A DNA stretch of 64,000 nucleotides from Lewinellaceae bacterium (GTDB lineage Bacteria; Bacteroidota; Bacteroidia; Chitinophagales; Saprospiraceae), in assembly GCA_024644235.1 (NCBI GenBank), contig JAHELJ010000003.1:62001-126000 (forward strand). Reading direction: 5' to 3'. The translations under genes and the position numbers were made by a program. Under the pieces are notes generated by a model, which ran no database searches, had not been told where the DNA came from, and saw only the letters and a program-made list of their open reading frames with translations. This document shows, in pieces, positions 53,707 through 63,851 of this stretch. How positions within the stretch are numbered: the first letter of the stretch is position 1; each line of letters starts with the position of its first letter.

Positions 53707-56124
53707 ATGCTGAAACTCGATTCTAGTCAACTTCGGAAAACCTACAAGTTGGAAGATGTCTGCGGTGTATCCCGGATGGAAGCGAAGCACCGGAAAGCGA
53801 TCATTGGACAAGACCGCGCTGTCAAGGCGCTTAAATTCGGTCTGGGCAACCGCGCTCCAGGCTTCAATGTCTACGTATCTGCACCTCATGGTGAGGAAAA
53901 AATTGAAGTCATTCGCCACTTCCTCAAAGGGCTGGCCGAAAAAGATCCACTACCGTCTGACTGGTGTTATGTCAACAACTTCAAAGACAATTACTGTCCG
54001 ATAGCTCTAAAATTGCCGCAAGGCAGAGCTTTTGAATTCAAGACCGATATGGAATCCTTTATTGGGGAGGCTAGGGAAGCACTGGTAAAAGCCTTGGAAA
54101 GCGAGGAATTTGGTAGAGAACAAGATGAGATTAAGCAAGAATTGGCCCGCAGCCAGCAAGAGATCTTCAATGAGATTCAAGAAGAAGCCAATAAAATCAA
54201 CTTTCTGATCAAGAGTTCTCCGATGGAAATCGTTGCAATGCCTATGGTTGGTGATCAACCAATGTCCACAGAGCAATTCAAAGCATTGAGTAAGGAAGAG
54301 AGAGACGAAATCCAGACAAAGCAGGCAGGTTTTCAAAAAATTCTTGAATCGACGATTCGCAAGTCCCGTGATCTGGAAAAAGCTGCCCGGGAAAAGTTGA
54401 TCGCGTTGGAACGAAAGGCAGCACTTTTTGCAATGGAAGGCTTACTGGCAGAATTACTTGCCAAATATGAAAGTATTCCTCGGATGAAGGCATACATGGA
54501 GGATATGAAAACCAACATTCTTGACAACCTGCCTTCATTTTTGAAAAATAACCAGGCCAGCAAGACACAGAATACTACCCTTACTCCGAGTACGATTGAG
54601 CAACTGTATCAAGTAAATGTTCTTGTCGATAACAAAGAACTTCAACATTCCCCGATCATCGTGGAGCTGAACCCAACCTTCAACAATTTGTTCGGGAAAA
54701 TTGAGCGTGAATCTGTGATGGGAACTTTGGTGACTGATTTTACCTTGATCCGGCCCGGAGCTTTACACCATGCCAATGGAGGTTATCTCATCATGCCTGT
54801 AGAGGACCTCCTGAGAGTACCGTTCTCCTATGATCAATTGAAACGCTCACTACGGAATCGGTGTATCGACATCGAAGACCCTACTGAGCGATATGGTTTC
54901 ATATCCGCGAAAAGTTTAAAACCTGAGCCGGTTCCTCTAGATGTCCAGGTTATTCTGATCGGTCGCAACTATCTCATGCGGCTGCTCTACATGTACGACG
55001 ACGATTTCAGAGATCTTTTCAAAGTAAAGGCTGAATTCGACTCAGTCATGCCGGCCCTGGATTCCAATGTAAAAGAGCTGTGCGGATTTGTCCATGCATT
55101 CTGTGAAGAAGAAACCTTGCTTCCTCCTAGCGATTCCAGCCTGGTCAAAATGGTCGAATACGGCCATCGACTGGCTAATCACCAGAACAAGATCAGCACC
55201 CAGTTGGAGGACCTGAGTGATCTGATTCGTGAAGCCAATTACTATGCGGTGGAAGCAGGGGAACAATTCATCAGTGAAGATCATATTCAGCTGGCAATTC
55301 AAGAAAAAACCTACCGGTCCAATCTTATCCAGGAAAAAATTGAAGAGTTGATCGAAGCCAATACCATATTTGTTGATCTCAAGGGAGAAAAGATTGGACA
55401 GATCAACGGTCTTTCTGTTTTGGATGTTGGCGACTATGCTTTTGGCCGGCCCACCCGAATCACTGCTTCTACCAGTGTAGGCAACAAAGGAATAGTCGAC
55501 ATCGAACGGGAAGTGAAAATGGGTGGACCAATTCATTCAAAAGGGGTGATGATCCTGACAGGATACTTATTCGAAAAATTCGGAAGAGACAAGCCCCTAA
55601 ATGTCTCCGCCCACATTGTTTTTGAACAGAATTATAGTGGCGTAGAAGGAGACAGCGCCTCAAGCGCTGAGCTTTATGCCATTCTTTCGAGCCTTGCTGA
55701 AGTGCCTCTCAAACAAAATATTGCTGTAACCGGATCAGTAAATCAAAAGGGTGAGATTCAGGCAGTGGGAGGTATCAATGAAAAAATCGAAGGTTATTTT
55801 GAGGTCTGTCAACGAGCAGGTCTCGAAACCGGACAGGGAGTGTTGATCCCAAAGGCTAATACGAAAAATCTGATGCTAAAGGAGGCAGTGATTGAAGCCG
55901 TTCGTGATGAAGTATTTCATATTTGGGCCGTGGACACCATTGAAGAGGGTCTTGAAATTCTCAGTGGGATTCCGGCGGGAAACGTGAAATGGAATGAAGA
56001 GTCACGCTCATTGGAGATCGACAGGGACTCGGTGTACCATCGAGCTAATAAACGGCTGTTGGATATGTCAAAGATCATTAAGGAATTTGGTAAAGTCGAA
56101 AATGGCGAAGAAATAAAAGTATGA
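53707..56124 (+). CDS. Lon-like protease with AAA_32-type ATPase region
   Basis: An 805-residue protein of the YcbZ/LonB-like group (AAA_32 followed by a Lon proteolytic domain). The N-terminal ATPase-like region has APHGEEKIEV where a P-loop is expected and lacks the GK(T/S), so nucleotide binding there is doubtful; degeneracy is known in this family. A long coiled helical insert follows (about 115-260). The S16 domain has the Ser/Lys dyad in GDSASSAEL (near Ser652) and GGINEKIEG (Lys693). It is probably a cytoplasmic protease; substrate unknown. The gene is divergent from the metal operon and converges with the glycosyltransferase gene. Confidence 0.9.
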   Translation: MLKLDSSQLRKTYKLEDVCGVSRMEAKHRKAIIGQDRAVKALKFGLGNRAPGFNVYVSAPHGEEKIEVIRHFLKGLAEKDPLPSDWCYVNNFKDNYCPIALKLPQGRAFEFKTDMESFIGEAREALVKALESEEFGREQDEIKQELARSQQEIFNEIQEEANKINFLIKSSPMEIVAMPMVGDQPMSTEQFKALSKEERDEIQTKQAGFQKILESTIRKSRDLEKAAREKLIALERKAALFAMEGLLAELLAKYESIPRMKAYMEDMKTNILDNLPSFLKNNQASKTQNTTLTPSTIEQLYQVNVLVDNKELQHSPIIVELNPTFNNLFGKIERESVMGTLVTDFTLIRPGALHHANGGYLIMPVEDLLRVPFSYDQLKRSLRNRCIDIEDPTERYGFISAKSLKPEPVPLDVQVILIGRNYLMRLLYMYDDDFRDLFKVKAEFDSVMPALDSNVKELCGFVHAFCEEETLLPPSDSSLVKMVEYGHRLANHQNKISTQLEDLSDLIREANYYAVEAGEQFISEDHIQLAIQEKTYRSNLIQEKIEELIEANTIFVDLKGEKIGQINGLSVLDVGDYAFGRPTRITASTSVGNKGIVDIEREVKMGGPIHSKGVMILTGYLFEKFGRDKPLNVSAHIVFEQNYSGVEGDSASSAELYAILSSLAEVPLKQNIAVTGSVNQKGEIQAVGGINEKIEGYFEVCQRAGLETGQGVLIPKANTKNLMLKEAVIEAVRDEVFHIWAVDTIEEGLEILSGIPAGNVKWNEESRSLEIDRDSVYHRANKRLLDMSKIIKEFGKVENGEEIKV

Positions 56125-57504
56125 TCACCTTGATATCCGTGTATCATTGACCATACTTCTTAACCTTGAAATGTTGCGGTTCGACGGGTTAATCCGATAT
56201 GCATCTTCGATGGTTTTGGATGCCAGGGCTGCTTCGCCCATTGCCAATTGTAATCGCGACAATTCGGCGAAAACTTTCTCCTTAATATCTGGCCTTTCCG
56301 AAAGACCTTTCAGGATTGCTGAAGCCTGGTCAAGCTGATTGGTCCTTCGACAAATCCGAGCCAAGAGAAGTTGAGTTTCGTCATCCCACATAATGGCCGA
56401 ATCTTCACTTAGTACCTCAAATGCATCCTGATAATTTCCCTGGCACACCAGTATTTTGGCTCTAAATTTTTTCCGCACTTCTGGTTTGATTTTTACTTCA
56501 GCCTGGTCAAGTAAATGCTGAGCCTGGGTGATGGATCCATCTGCCAACAACAGCCGGATCACCCTGCTAACTAGTTGGTTTGATACCTCCATCTTGATGC
56601 CTTGGTTATTAGCAGGAATATCCTGCATGATCGATCGGATTTGATACCTGGACCTGGCTCTGACTATTTTCGTGCCCGACCGGTTGCCCCTTTGGTTAAT
56701 CACCATCTCCAACATCGACAAGTAATTGCAAAGTTTTGCTGCAGAAAGAGTCCATCTATAGCCAGCACCATGTTCTTGTTCAGAAACGATCTGATTCAGC
56801 ATTCTCCTGTAGAGATACATACCCTTTGCAAATGAAAAGGCGCTAGATTTTGACCACCCATAGATCTGATTTGAGGAGTGCCGCCGTTTTCGATAAAGCA
56901 ATTCTGGCACCTGTATAAAACAGCCATTTTTGACAATTTCCAGCAACCACAAATAGTCGGTAATCGGTCCGGGAAATCGCTTTTGCGAAATGGGCTGCGT
57001 TACTGATGAAGTCCTAATTAGCCCTCGAAATGGCAGCGCCAACTGATGGTATAAAAGGAATCTTATGGTTCGCTTAATAGCATCACCTTGCAGCGAACAT
57101 TCCGAAAAAAACCTCTGTGCCTCGCCAAACTCTTGCACATCCGAAAATGCAATGGCGTTCTCTGTATTTTTCATTACACTGAATAATCGCTCCAGGTATA
57201 CTTTATCGATAATGTCATCTTGAGGAATAATGCAGAAGAAGGGCGTTTGTATGGAGCGAATCAAATTATTGATATTGCCCACCCATCCCAGTCGACGTCT
57301 TGTTTGGGTAACCTTGAATCGGCTGTCCAGCTGCTCGGCATTCTTGCAAATGCTTAATGAATCGTCTCTTGATGCATCAACCGAAATGTGGACCCGCAAA
57401 TTCCCGAGGGTTTGATTCCGTATAGATTGCAGCGTTTCTGCAACAAATTTAGCCCCGTTATACACAGGAACCAGTAGCGTGATTTCCGGTTGAGCCACTG
57501 CCAT
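56125..57504 (-). CDS. Family 2 glycosyltransferase with C-terminal TPR region
   Basis: A 459-residue protein. Residues about 8-230 are a GT-A fold family 2 transferase: ITLLVPVYNGAKFVAETLQS at the start, a VDASRDDS segment, and QDDIID as the metal-binding DxD-like element. Residues about 280-450 form TPR-like helical pairs (ITQAQHLLDQAEV, NYQDAFEVLSED, LDQASAILKGL, GEAALASKTIEDAY). It would add a sugar to a carrier, lipid or polymer. It shares its ATG with the last base of the upstream FAD gene's stop (TAATG), so the two are coupled. Confidence 0.85.
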   Translation of the reverse strand: MAVAQPEITLLVPVYNGAKFVAETLQSIRNQTLGNLRVHISVDASRDDSLSICKNAEQLDSRFKVTQTRRRLGWVGNINNLIRSIQTPFFCIIPQDDIIDKVYLERLFSVMKNTENAIAFSDVQEFGEAQRFFSECSLQGDAIKRTIRFLLYHQLALPFRGLIRTSSVTQPISQKRFPGPITDYLWLLEIVKNGCFIQVPELLYRKRRHSSNQIYGWSKSSAFSFAKGMYLYRRMLNQIVSEQEHGAGYRWTLSAAKLCNYLSMLEMVINQRGNRSGTKIVRARSRYQIRSIMQDIPANNQGIKMEVSNQLVSRVIRLLLADGSITQAQHLLDQAEVKIKPEVRKKFRAKILVCQGNYQDAFEVLSEDSAIMWDDETQLLLARICRRTNQLDQASAILKGLSERPDIKEKVFAELSRLQLAMGEAALASKTIEDAYRINPSNRNISRLRSMVNDTRISR

Positions 57505-58706
57505 TAGCCTGTAATCCTTTTAACAACTTGTACAGCAAAATAGGGAGCCATTGAGTACTTGCCGGTATCAACACTGTGATAATCGCCCACAGAATGGAGA
57601 CCTATCTCATAGCGGTGATGGAGATCACTATCTGTAGAAGTTATATCCTCTCTACCCCTGGCACAGATCAAGCCGCCTTCAATCTTCTTAGTCTGGATAG
57701 ACCGCTGGCATATCACTTCGGGAAGCTCTGGCATGATCGCCCCTAGACGAGTAAGAGATTCATTCAGAATCTGATCTCTTCGACTGTCACTTAGCAAATC
57801 ATCCCAGTTTGGTTGATTGGTGGCATCGGCAATGCCGATCATGCAAGAGGGATACCATGAAAGATAAATTCGATTCTTGGTGAAGTTGACCAGGTCGCCA
57901 AACGGCCCTTGAATTATGGTGAAAGACGGAAGGTCATGCGTGTTTCTGAGGGTAAGATGAATGGCGACTTTGTAGCGCACAATGATCGAATCATTCATGT
58001 CTAGACCAAGATCTCGATCGATCTTATAGCGACCACCCCAGAGGCAATTTATCAGGTGAGAATACTCTTTCACAGGTGAGGAATTAGCATTGCTGGATCT
58101 GACTGCATAGACATTGCCTTTAGCTTCCACTTTTTGCACCAGGTGATGACCTAGAAAATAAATTAGATCACTTTGCATCACCTCCCTTCTTAGGCCTGAC
58201 GCTACATCGAGTGGATCGACTGACCTCTCAATGGTCTGATAGGAGGCCACAATTTCATCTGAGTAACCATCCAGATCGGTCACCTTCTCGAAGAAGAAGT
58301 GATCGTTTAATCCAAGATAGGTAAGACCAGAATTCCCCATCATCTCTTCATAGAGCATCTCGAGATTAGCGAAGTAGGAATCACTCTGTTCCAATTCCAG
58401 GATCGAGTCCTTGTGCACGAGATACTTGAATGGCCTGGAAAATTTTACCGTCGCAGAATCGAAATCCATCCAGCGATTGAGGTACTCGTGAAATGTCAAG
58501 GCACCTTTTAGCATTTTCCGGGCTGTCTTGAGCGTTGGATCTTTACCATAGACATAACCTAAATGGATCTTCCCCTCATTGATCAAGCCTGCTTGGGTGA
58601 TGGGAACGCCTCCCTGATCATAAAGATCACAGGCAATTCCTTGCTTGGCCAGTTCGAGCGCAACGCAAACACCCTGAAATCCGGCGCCGAGAACGGCCAC
58701 TTTCAT
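57504..58706 (-). CDS. FAD-dependent oxidoreductase, DAO-like
   Basis: A 400-residue flavoprotein of the D-amino acid oxidase/glycine oxidase-like family. A Rossmann motif VAVLGAGFQGVCVALELAKQG at the N-terminus binds FAD, ending in the acidic CDLYDQ. A second FAD-binding strand is near LINCLWGGRYKI. The C-terminal GLHSVGDYHSVDTGKYSMAP resembles the FAD-tail region. No known substrate signature is visible. It is the first gene of a two-gene unit with the glycosyltransferase, and both seem to modify the same substrate, perhaps an amino- or keto-sugar; this is inference from context. Confidence 0.83.
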   Translation of the reverse strand: MKVAVLGAGFQGVCVALELAKQGIACDLYDQGGVPITQAGLINEGKIHLGYVYGKDPTLKTARKMLKGALTFHEYLNRWMDFDSATVKFSRPFKYLVHKDSILELEQSDSYFANLEMLYEEMMGNSGLTYLGLNDHFFFEKVTDLDGYSDEIVASYQTIERSVDPLDVASGLRREVMQSDLIYFLGHHLVQKVEAKGNVYAVRSSNANSSPVKEYSHLINCLWGGRYKIDRDLGLDMNDSIIVRYKVAIHLTLRNTHDLPSFTIIQGPFGDLVNFTKNRIYLSWYPSCMIGIADATNQPNWDDLLSDSRRDQILNESLTRLGAIMPELPEVICQRSIQTKKIEGGLICARGREDITSTDSDLHHRYEIGLHSVGDYHSVDTGKYSMAPYFAVQVVKRITG

Positions 58707-58820
58707 GAAAGAATTTTCACCCGATGGTAATTAAAAAGATGCAAGTTAGAAATACTCAGAAAACAAAGGGATAGGGATCAGGGGCTGCCTTGAAGATATC
58801 TGCTTAACTGGCCGATCTGG

Positions 58821-59579
58821 TTACCTGCTTTGGGACATTCTTTGAAGGAATTCTTCTTTGCGCCGCGTGGAAATATTGATCTTATTTCCGTTCTTCATAA
58901 CGATATAACCTCCACCTGACCTCACATACCGCTCTACTTCCCCCAAATTGATTAGAAAGGATTGATGCACCCGCATAAAATCATGATCATTTAGAAGATT
59001 TTCGTATTCCTTCAGATGCTTGCTCACGGTTAGCCGTTTTTTGTCTTTGATATGGAAGTGGGTATATGCACCGCTTGCCTCACAATAGATAATATCAGAG
59101 ACATCAATAAACTCATAGCCTGCTGATGTAGAAAGGGTGATCGAGTGCGGTCCGGTGTGTCGGTTCTGCAGATTAGCAATCAACACTTCAAGATTTTTAT
59201 TGTGAAGAGCCTTTTGTCTTTTTTGTTGCGCTTTCTCCACCGCTGCCTGTAACTCATTTATATCTATCGGTTTTAATAAATAATCGATGGCACTAAATTT
59301 TATGGCTTTTAAGGCATACTGCTTATAAGCCGTTGTAAATATGACTTCAAAATCCAGACTTCCAGCCTTACTTAAGAAATCAAAACCAGATCCGTTGGGC
59401 ATTTCTATGTCTAAAAACACCAGGTCAGGCCGGTACTTGCCCAGCAGACTGATTCCCCCATCGACATCAGATGCAGAATCCAGTAATTCCAGCTGCGGGC
59501 AATAATCCGCGACCATGTTTTTCAGTGCTTCGCGACTGTGATATTCATCTTCTACAATGATGGCAGTTAATTTTTCCAT
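58821..59579 (-). CDS. LytTR-family response regulator
   Basis: A 252-residue two-component regulator. The receiver domain (about 5-120) has the acidic pocket VEDE (Glu10, Asp11), the phospho-acceptor Asp57 in FLDIEMPNG, the switch TTAYKQYALKAI and Lys in LLKPID. The LytTR DNA-binding domain (about 145-250) holds IIYCEASGAYTHFHIKD and FMRVHQSFLINLGEVE. It is the partner of the kinase gene, whose stop lies 2 bp upstream. Targets are likely cell-envelope or transport genes. Confidence 0.95.
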   Translation of the reverse strand: MEKLTAIIVEDEYHSREALKNMVADYCPQLELLDSASDVDGGISLLGKYRPDLVFLDIEMPNGSGFDFLSKAGSLDFEVIFTTAYKQYALKAIKFSAIDYLLKPIDINELQAAVEKAQQKRQKALHNKNLEVLIANLQNRHTGPHSITLSTSAGYEFIDVSDIIYCEASGAYTHFHIKDKKRLTVSKHLKEYENLLNDHDFMRVHQSFLINLGEVERYVRSGGGYIVMKNGNKINISTRRKEEFLQRMSQSR

Positions 59580-59581
59580 TT

Positions 59582-61843
59582 CTAATTCAAATCAAGCGGT
59601 ACAATTATCTGCACTCTGGTCCCCGTTGCTTTCTTGTTCTCGTCAAACAGATCCAGCACATTGACCTGAGTCTTTCTTTTCTTGCGCTTATTCAATAGTT
59701 CAATTCTCTTCGAAGTAATCGACATTCCATGTGAATTGTGGTGGTGTTTATTCTTCTCTATTTCCCTAGATTTTTCTCTGCCTACGCCATTATCTTCCAC
59801 TTCACAAATCACATTATTCTCATCTCTCTTCAGATTCACTTGCAAATATCCGTCTTGATTGCGATGTCGAAGACCATGTACAATGGCATTTTCAACGTAC
59901 GGTTGAATGAGTAAGAAAGGGATTTCCTGGTTGTAAATATCCAGGTCTTCATCAATAGAAATATTGTACCCGAATTTATGATCCAGGCGGAGTACCTCTA
60001 ATTGAATATAATGTTCCAACAAGGTAATTTCATCAACGATTGGAACATACTGATTGACTGAATTTTCCAATACCTGACGGATCAATTTGGAGAATTTCGA
60101 AAGATACTTGAGGGCAGAATCCTTGTCATTGATTGTGATGAAATGTTGAATCGAATTCAACGAATTAAAAATGAAGTGTGGATCCATCTGGGCTCGTAAC
60201 ATGCGTTTTTCCAATTGACCATTAATTCGTTCAATCTCCTCGTTTTTCATTTCAATCTCATTATTCTTTATTTGAAGCTCCTCAGCTAATCTCTTCTTCA
60301 ATCGATACCGGCTCCAAATCACAATGGCAATGAGCAAGAGTAAAATTCCGATCGTCATCAATGCGAATTGCAGATTCCTCGCTTTGAGATCTCTCTCTTC
60401 CAGGAGGGCAATCTGCTCGTGCTGGGACTGGATTTCCTGTTCCTTTTTTTCGGTTTCATAAACGATCTGCATTTCGGCAATCTGTTTACTCATCGTCTCA
60501 TGGAACAGACTGTCCTGGAGAGCAATGTATGCCTCATAGTGATGAATAGCCTGGCTTTCATTATTCACTATCCGGAAGGCCTCCGCCAATCGATAATTGG
60601 CCAGTTTTTGAATTTCTTTAGCTCCAATTTCGATTGCTGTTTTCAAACTATTCTGTGACAAAGTCAATGCTATTTCAGTTTTATTTTTCTTGAGATAAAG
60701 TGTGCCAATAGCCAGTAGTAATTCCGATTCACCGTATCGGTCCCCTAGATCGCGCTTTAGGGTCAGGCTCTTTTCATAATACTGCATAGCCTGAATATCA
60801 TCACCACTAGCTTGGTAAGCGGCCGCAATGTCATGATATGTGCGGGAAAGACCTGGCAGGTCACCGGTTTCATTGCGCAGCTCTAATGCCTTCAGGTAAT
60901 GATCAAAGGCTTTTTCATAATCAGACTGTAGACTATATACATTTCCTATGTTTTCATGCGTATTGGCAATACCAACTTTGTTACCCAATTCCAATTTTGC
61001 GTCCAGACTTTTTTCATAAAAGGCAAGCGCCTTTGGAAAATCACCAAGCTCTTTCTGAATCACTCCGATACTATTGTAGGTATTGGCAATCTGATATTTA
61101 TTTCCTAGTTCTTCCCAAAGTCGAAGGCTTCGCATTAAATAGTCCAGTGACTTCTCCAAGGCCCCCAACCGATCGTAGACAACGCCAATGTTAAAGAATG
61201 CATAAGCTATCCCTTCCACACTACCAACTTCCTGCGCCATTTCCAGGCCTTTACCGTAGTAATCCAAAGCCTTTCCAAAATCACCCAGACTCTGGTAGAC
61301 ATAGCCCTTGTTGTTATATATGCTGCTAAGTTTATCCAGATCACCCCATTCGAGGCCTGCCAATTCGGCCTTATTAAAGTAATCTAATGCTTTATCGAAA
61401 TCACCACCCTGATCATAAATAATACCGGTCGAGTTATAGATTTCGGTCAGTCCTTTTTGGTCACTGTATTTCTCGAAGATCGCAATCGCCCGGTTGGCTT
61501 CACGAAGGGCTTCCTCCCGATTCCCTTGCAGACTTAGTATTACCGCATTGAATTTGTAGGCATCAGCCATTCCGATTTCAAATACTGATTCGCCAGTACT
61601 TTTGTGTTGGTCGCGGGCCCAGATCAATGCATCTTCGCTGTATCCTTTCGCTTTATCCGTATCAAGATATTTCCATTCCGAAGCTAGTGCCAAAAGGGTG
61701 TTCAGGTAGTTGACTCCTTTGCTGGTTTCAAGGACCTTAGTCAGACTATCAATCTTCGCCCGATCCTGACCAACCGCAATGAGCGGCATGATAAGAAAGC
61801 ATGTGAGTGTGAATCGATGGAAGTTGTCTTTTAGATATTTCAC
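59582..61843 (-). CDS. TPR sensor histidine kinase, LytS/YehU-like
   Basis: The product is a 753-residue kinase in the class that pairs with LytTR regulators. An N-terminal signal (FHRFTLTCFLIMPLIAVGQ), then eight or more TPR units (e.g. LTEIYNSTGIIYDQGGDFDKA), a coiled coil, one membrane helix (FALMTIGILLLLIAIVIW), the DPHFIFNSLNSIQHF phosphorylation box (His_kinase family) and the ATPase N-box PYVENAIVHGLRHR are seen. The start is uncertain: GTG at 61843 gives the best signal; ATG at 61927 would add 28 residues. It is encoded downstream of a porin-like gene on the same strand, which may be co-regulated with its sensor. Confidence 0.92.
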   Translation of the reverse strand: MKYLKDNFHRFTLTCFLIMPLIAVGQDRAKIDSLTKVLETSKGVNYLNTLLALASEWKYLDTDKAKGYSEDALIWARDQHKSTGESVFEIGMADAYKFNAVILSLQGNREEALREANRAIAIFEKYSDQKGLTEIYNSTGIIYDQGGDFDKALDYFNKAELAGLEWGDLDKLSSIYNNKGYVYQSLGDFGKALDYYGKGLEMAQEVGSVEGIAYAFFNIGVVYDRLGALEKSLDYLMRSLRLWEELGNKYQIANTYNSIGVIQKELGDFPKALAFYEKSLDAKLELGNKVGIANTHENIGNVYSLQSDYEKAFDHYLKALELRNETGDLPGLSRTYHDIAAAYQASGDDIQAMQYYEKSLTLKRDLGDRYGESELLLAIGTLYLKKNKTEIALTLSQNSLKTAIEIGAKEIQKLANYRLAEAFRIVNNESQAIHHYEAYIALQDSLFHETMSKQIAEMQIVYETEKKEQEIQSQHEQIALLEERDLKARNLQFALMTIGILLLLIAIVIWSRYRLKKRLAEELQIKNNEIEMKNEEIERINGQLEKRMLRAQMDPHFIFNSLNSIQHFITINDKDSALKYLSKFSKLIRQVLENSVNQYVPIVDEITLLEHYIQLEVLRLDHKFGYNISIDEDLDIYNQEIPFLLIQPYVENAIVHGLRHRNQDGYLQVNLKRDENNVICEVEDNGVGREKSREIEKNKHHHNSHGMSITSKRIELLNKRKKRKTQVNVLDLFDENKKATGTRVQIIVPLDLN

Positions 61844-61969
61844 TCCTCGGTATTTTTCACCAGGTGCAGAGCAAGGTGGCCAATGGAAAGAGCCTACTAT
61901 TGGGAGAAGATTGAAACTCCCATTCAAGATACTACTTCAAGCCCGGCTCCACAATAGCACATTGGATTT

Positions 61970-63298
61970 CTATAGTGTAGCCTGGACACCCACAACCAAC
62001 CCGTGACTAAAAACCTGGTTTTCGCTATGTGTTTCACCTGGTGGAAAAGGTTGAAATGGAAGGCTGCCGCTTATGAAGTTCAATGGTGTAAATCCCTCCG
62101 TTCTAAACACCTCAACAAAAATTTTCGATGAAGCATTGTAGATCGCGGACAAGCCCAGTACCATTTGATTCTGTCTTTCCCATGGTGCCTCATCGGGGCC
62201 AGCTCTGAAGTTGGAAAATTCTCCTGAGAGGGTATATTGAAATTTACCTTTCGAAGCAAGATCGTACTGCAATCCCAGACTCAACGAAGAAACTTTTGAT
62301 GCTTTATAAATATCTAACGGAGGCGTAGGATTATTGGTCCCGGGCCATTCTTTGCCGGTGACCGCAAATGCACCTTTAAACAGTAGTTTGTTTTGATACT
62401 CCAGTTGAGCATAGGCAGTGATAGCAGGATTTCTCTCATGGCAGGGTTCAAAATGTTTCACCGGAAATCTTTGACAATAGGCGCTGCCGTGCATGTAAGA
62501 TCCACCTACCATTAAACTCAATGCGCTTGTATTCACCGGACTCAAGTTGAGATCCAGTACGAAATTATTAAGGCGAGATGGCACATTTGTCGAATCCCCT
62601 ACCGGAGTATTTAGTGCGCGAAACTGCGAACCACCCTGAGCTGCCATAAAAGTGGCATGTACAACCGGTGTTTTGATACCAATCTGAGCCCCATATGCCA
62701 ATGCCCCGAAAGCATGCCAGAGACTGGAATTGGTGAATGGACTCACACTGCCAGTAAGGCCGAAAGAGGCATCCATTTTACCAATGGCTGCATAAACGGG
62801 AGATTTTCTCAAATCACCCAGTACGACAAATCCTTTCCGCAGCTGCAGTTGATTCCTCTCCAAATGAGTAATGGTACCCTGACCAAAACTCTGTTCCGGA
62901 TTGTAGAGGATCTCTACAAATGCACTGATCCAATTATTAATCGAAGCCGTAGTGGCCAGTTGAAAAGAATGGATCACTGCTTCACTTACCGTGTTTCCAA
63001 TCTGATTGTTGGTGGTGGGGTGGCGCATCAGATAGCCAAACTTCGAATCCACATTGCTGTGTTGAAAATCAGCCAAAGCAATCAAAGAGCTTCCGATGAC
63101 AAGACCGGACTCAGACAAAGCTCCGGCCCTGCGTTCTTCCAGGAGCAGCGACACCTTTCGAAGATTTTGATTCGCCTCCAGCATCTTATAGGAGAAGGGA
63201 GCATTGAGACCGATAACCGGATCACTAGATATACGATCATCTTCTTGGGCAATGATACCAGTGCACAACAGGACAAACAAATAGACCAGGTTTTTCAT
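61970..63298 (-). CDS. Outer-membrane beta-barrel porin-like protein (LbtU-like)
   Basis: The product is a 442-residue outer-membrane protein with a signal peptide (LVYLFVLLCTGIIAQ). Alternating hydrophobic strands run through the whole length, e.g. QLQLRKGFVVLGDL, LVVGVQATL, with a terminal hydrophobic residue typical of barrels. The region GKEWPGTNNPTPPLDIYKAS resembles LbtU-type siderophore porins, but this match is weak. It may admit a small solute. A kinase-regulator pair follows on the same strand. Confidence 0.68.
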   Translation of the reverse strand: MKNLVYLFVLLCTGIIAQEDDRISSDPVIGLNAPFSYKMLEANQNLRKVSLLLEERRAGALSESGLVIGSSLIALADFQHSNVDSKFGYLMRHPTTNNQIGNTVSEAVIHSFQLATTASINNWISAFVEILYNPEQSFGQGTITHLERNQLQLRKGFVVLGDLRKSPVYAAIGKMDASFGLTGSVSPFTNSSLWHAFGALAYGAQIGIKTPVVHATFMAAQGGSQFRALNTPVGDSTNVPSRLNNFVLDLNLSPVNTSALSLMVGGSYMHGSAYCQRFPVKHFEPCHERNPAITAYAQLEYQNKLLFKGAFAVTGKEWPGTNNPTPPLDIYKASKVSSLSLGLQYDLASKGKFQYTLSGEFSNFRAGPDEAPWERQNQMVLGLSAIYNASSKIFVEVFRTEGFTPLNFISGSLPFQPFPPGETHSENQVFSHGLVVGVQATL

Positions 63299-63851
63299 TT
63301 CATTGATTTTTTGATTTCGTAATAGGGTTGAGATCTAAATACAATCCTATTTTATCACTACTTCCTCAGGGTTGCATGTGTCAATTGACGATGGAATGAT
63401 CTCAATTGATGAGGACAGGGAAGTAATTGATATCTGAATGACAACCGGAACGAGGCGAAGGACAAAGGGTTAAGGTTAGGGCCCATGAACCATCAACGGT
63501 CGATGGCAGGGGCAGAAGGGATAAACGGCCAACGGTAGGGGCAGCAGGCTGAAGCGAAGGCGAAGGAATTTATATTTCACACTTCGAGAAAAACCCTAGA
63601 TCTCCCGGGAGAGGACTTTGACTTTATCCCATTTTTGAGCTGCCAGCACCATAACACCACGTTACCAAAACATCATAAGACCATTCAACAAGACCCATGC
63701 CGCAAGACTCAAGTCACAAATCGCGGCGCCTATCATTAATCTCTTTAGCCCCTTTCACCCTTCACTTTTTACCCTTTACCTCAGAAGACCCCCTTGACCT
63801 TTCCGGTAATAAATATCAATTTGCTTCCATTAACCACTAAAACCAATTGTC
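63299..63851. repeat. Intergenic region with short tandem and GC-rich repeats
   Basis: About 550 bp with no supported gene. It holds AAGGACAAAGGGTTAAGG at 63460, two GGCAGGGGCAGAAG/GGTAGGGGCAGCAG copies at 63505 and 63535, TCTCCCGGGAGAGGACTTTG at 63601, and pyrimidine-rich CCCCTTTCACCCTTCACT at 63749. They are of the same kinds as the repeats at 1.85, 10.7 and 42.5 kb. The leader of the last gene shows no clear promoter. Confidence 0.65.

Noticed and set aside
53707-56124. Considered as a canonical ATP-dependent Lon (LonA)
   Set aside because: It lacks the Lon N-terminal substrate-binding domain and a Walker A motif, and the region order fits the AAA_32/YcbZ-like group.
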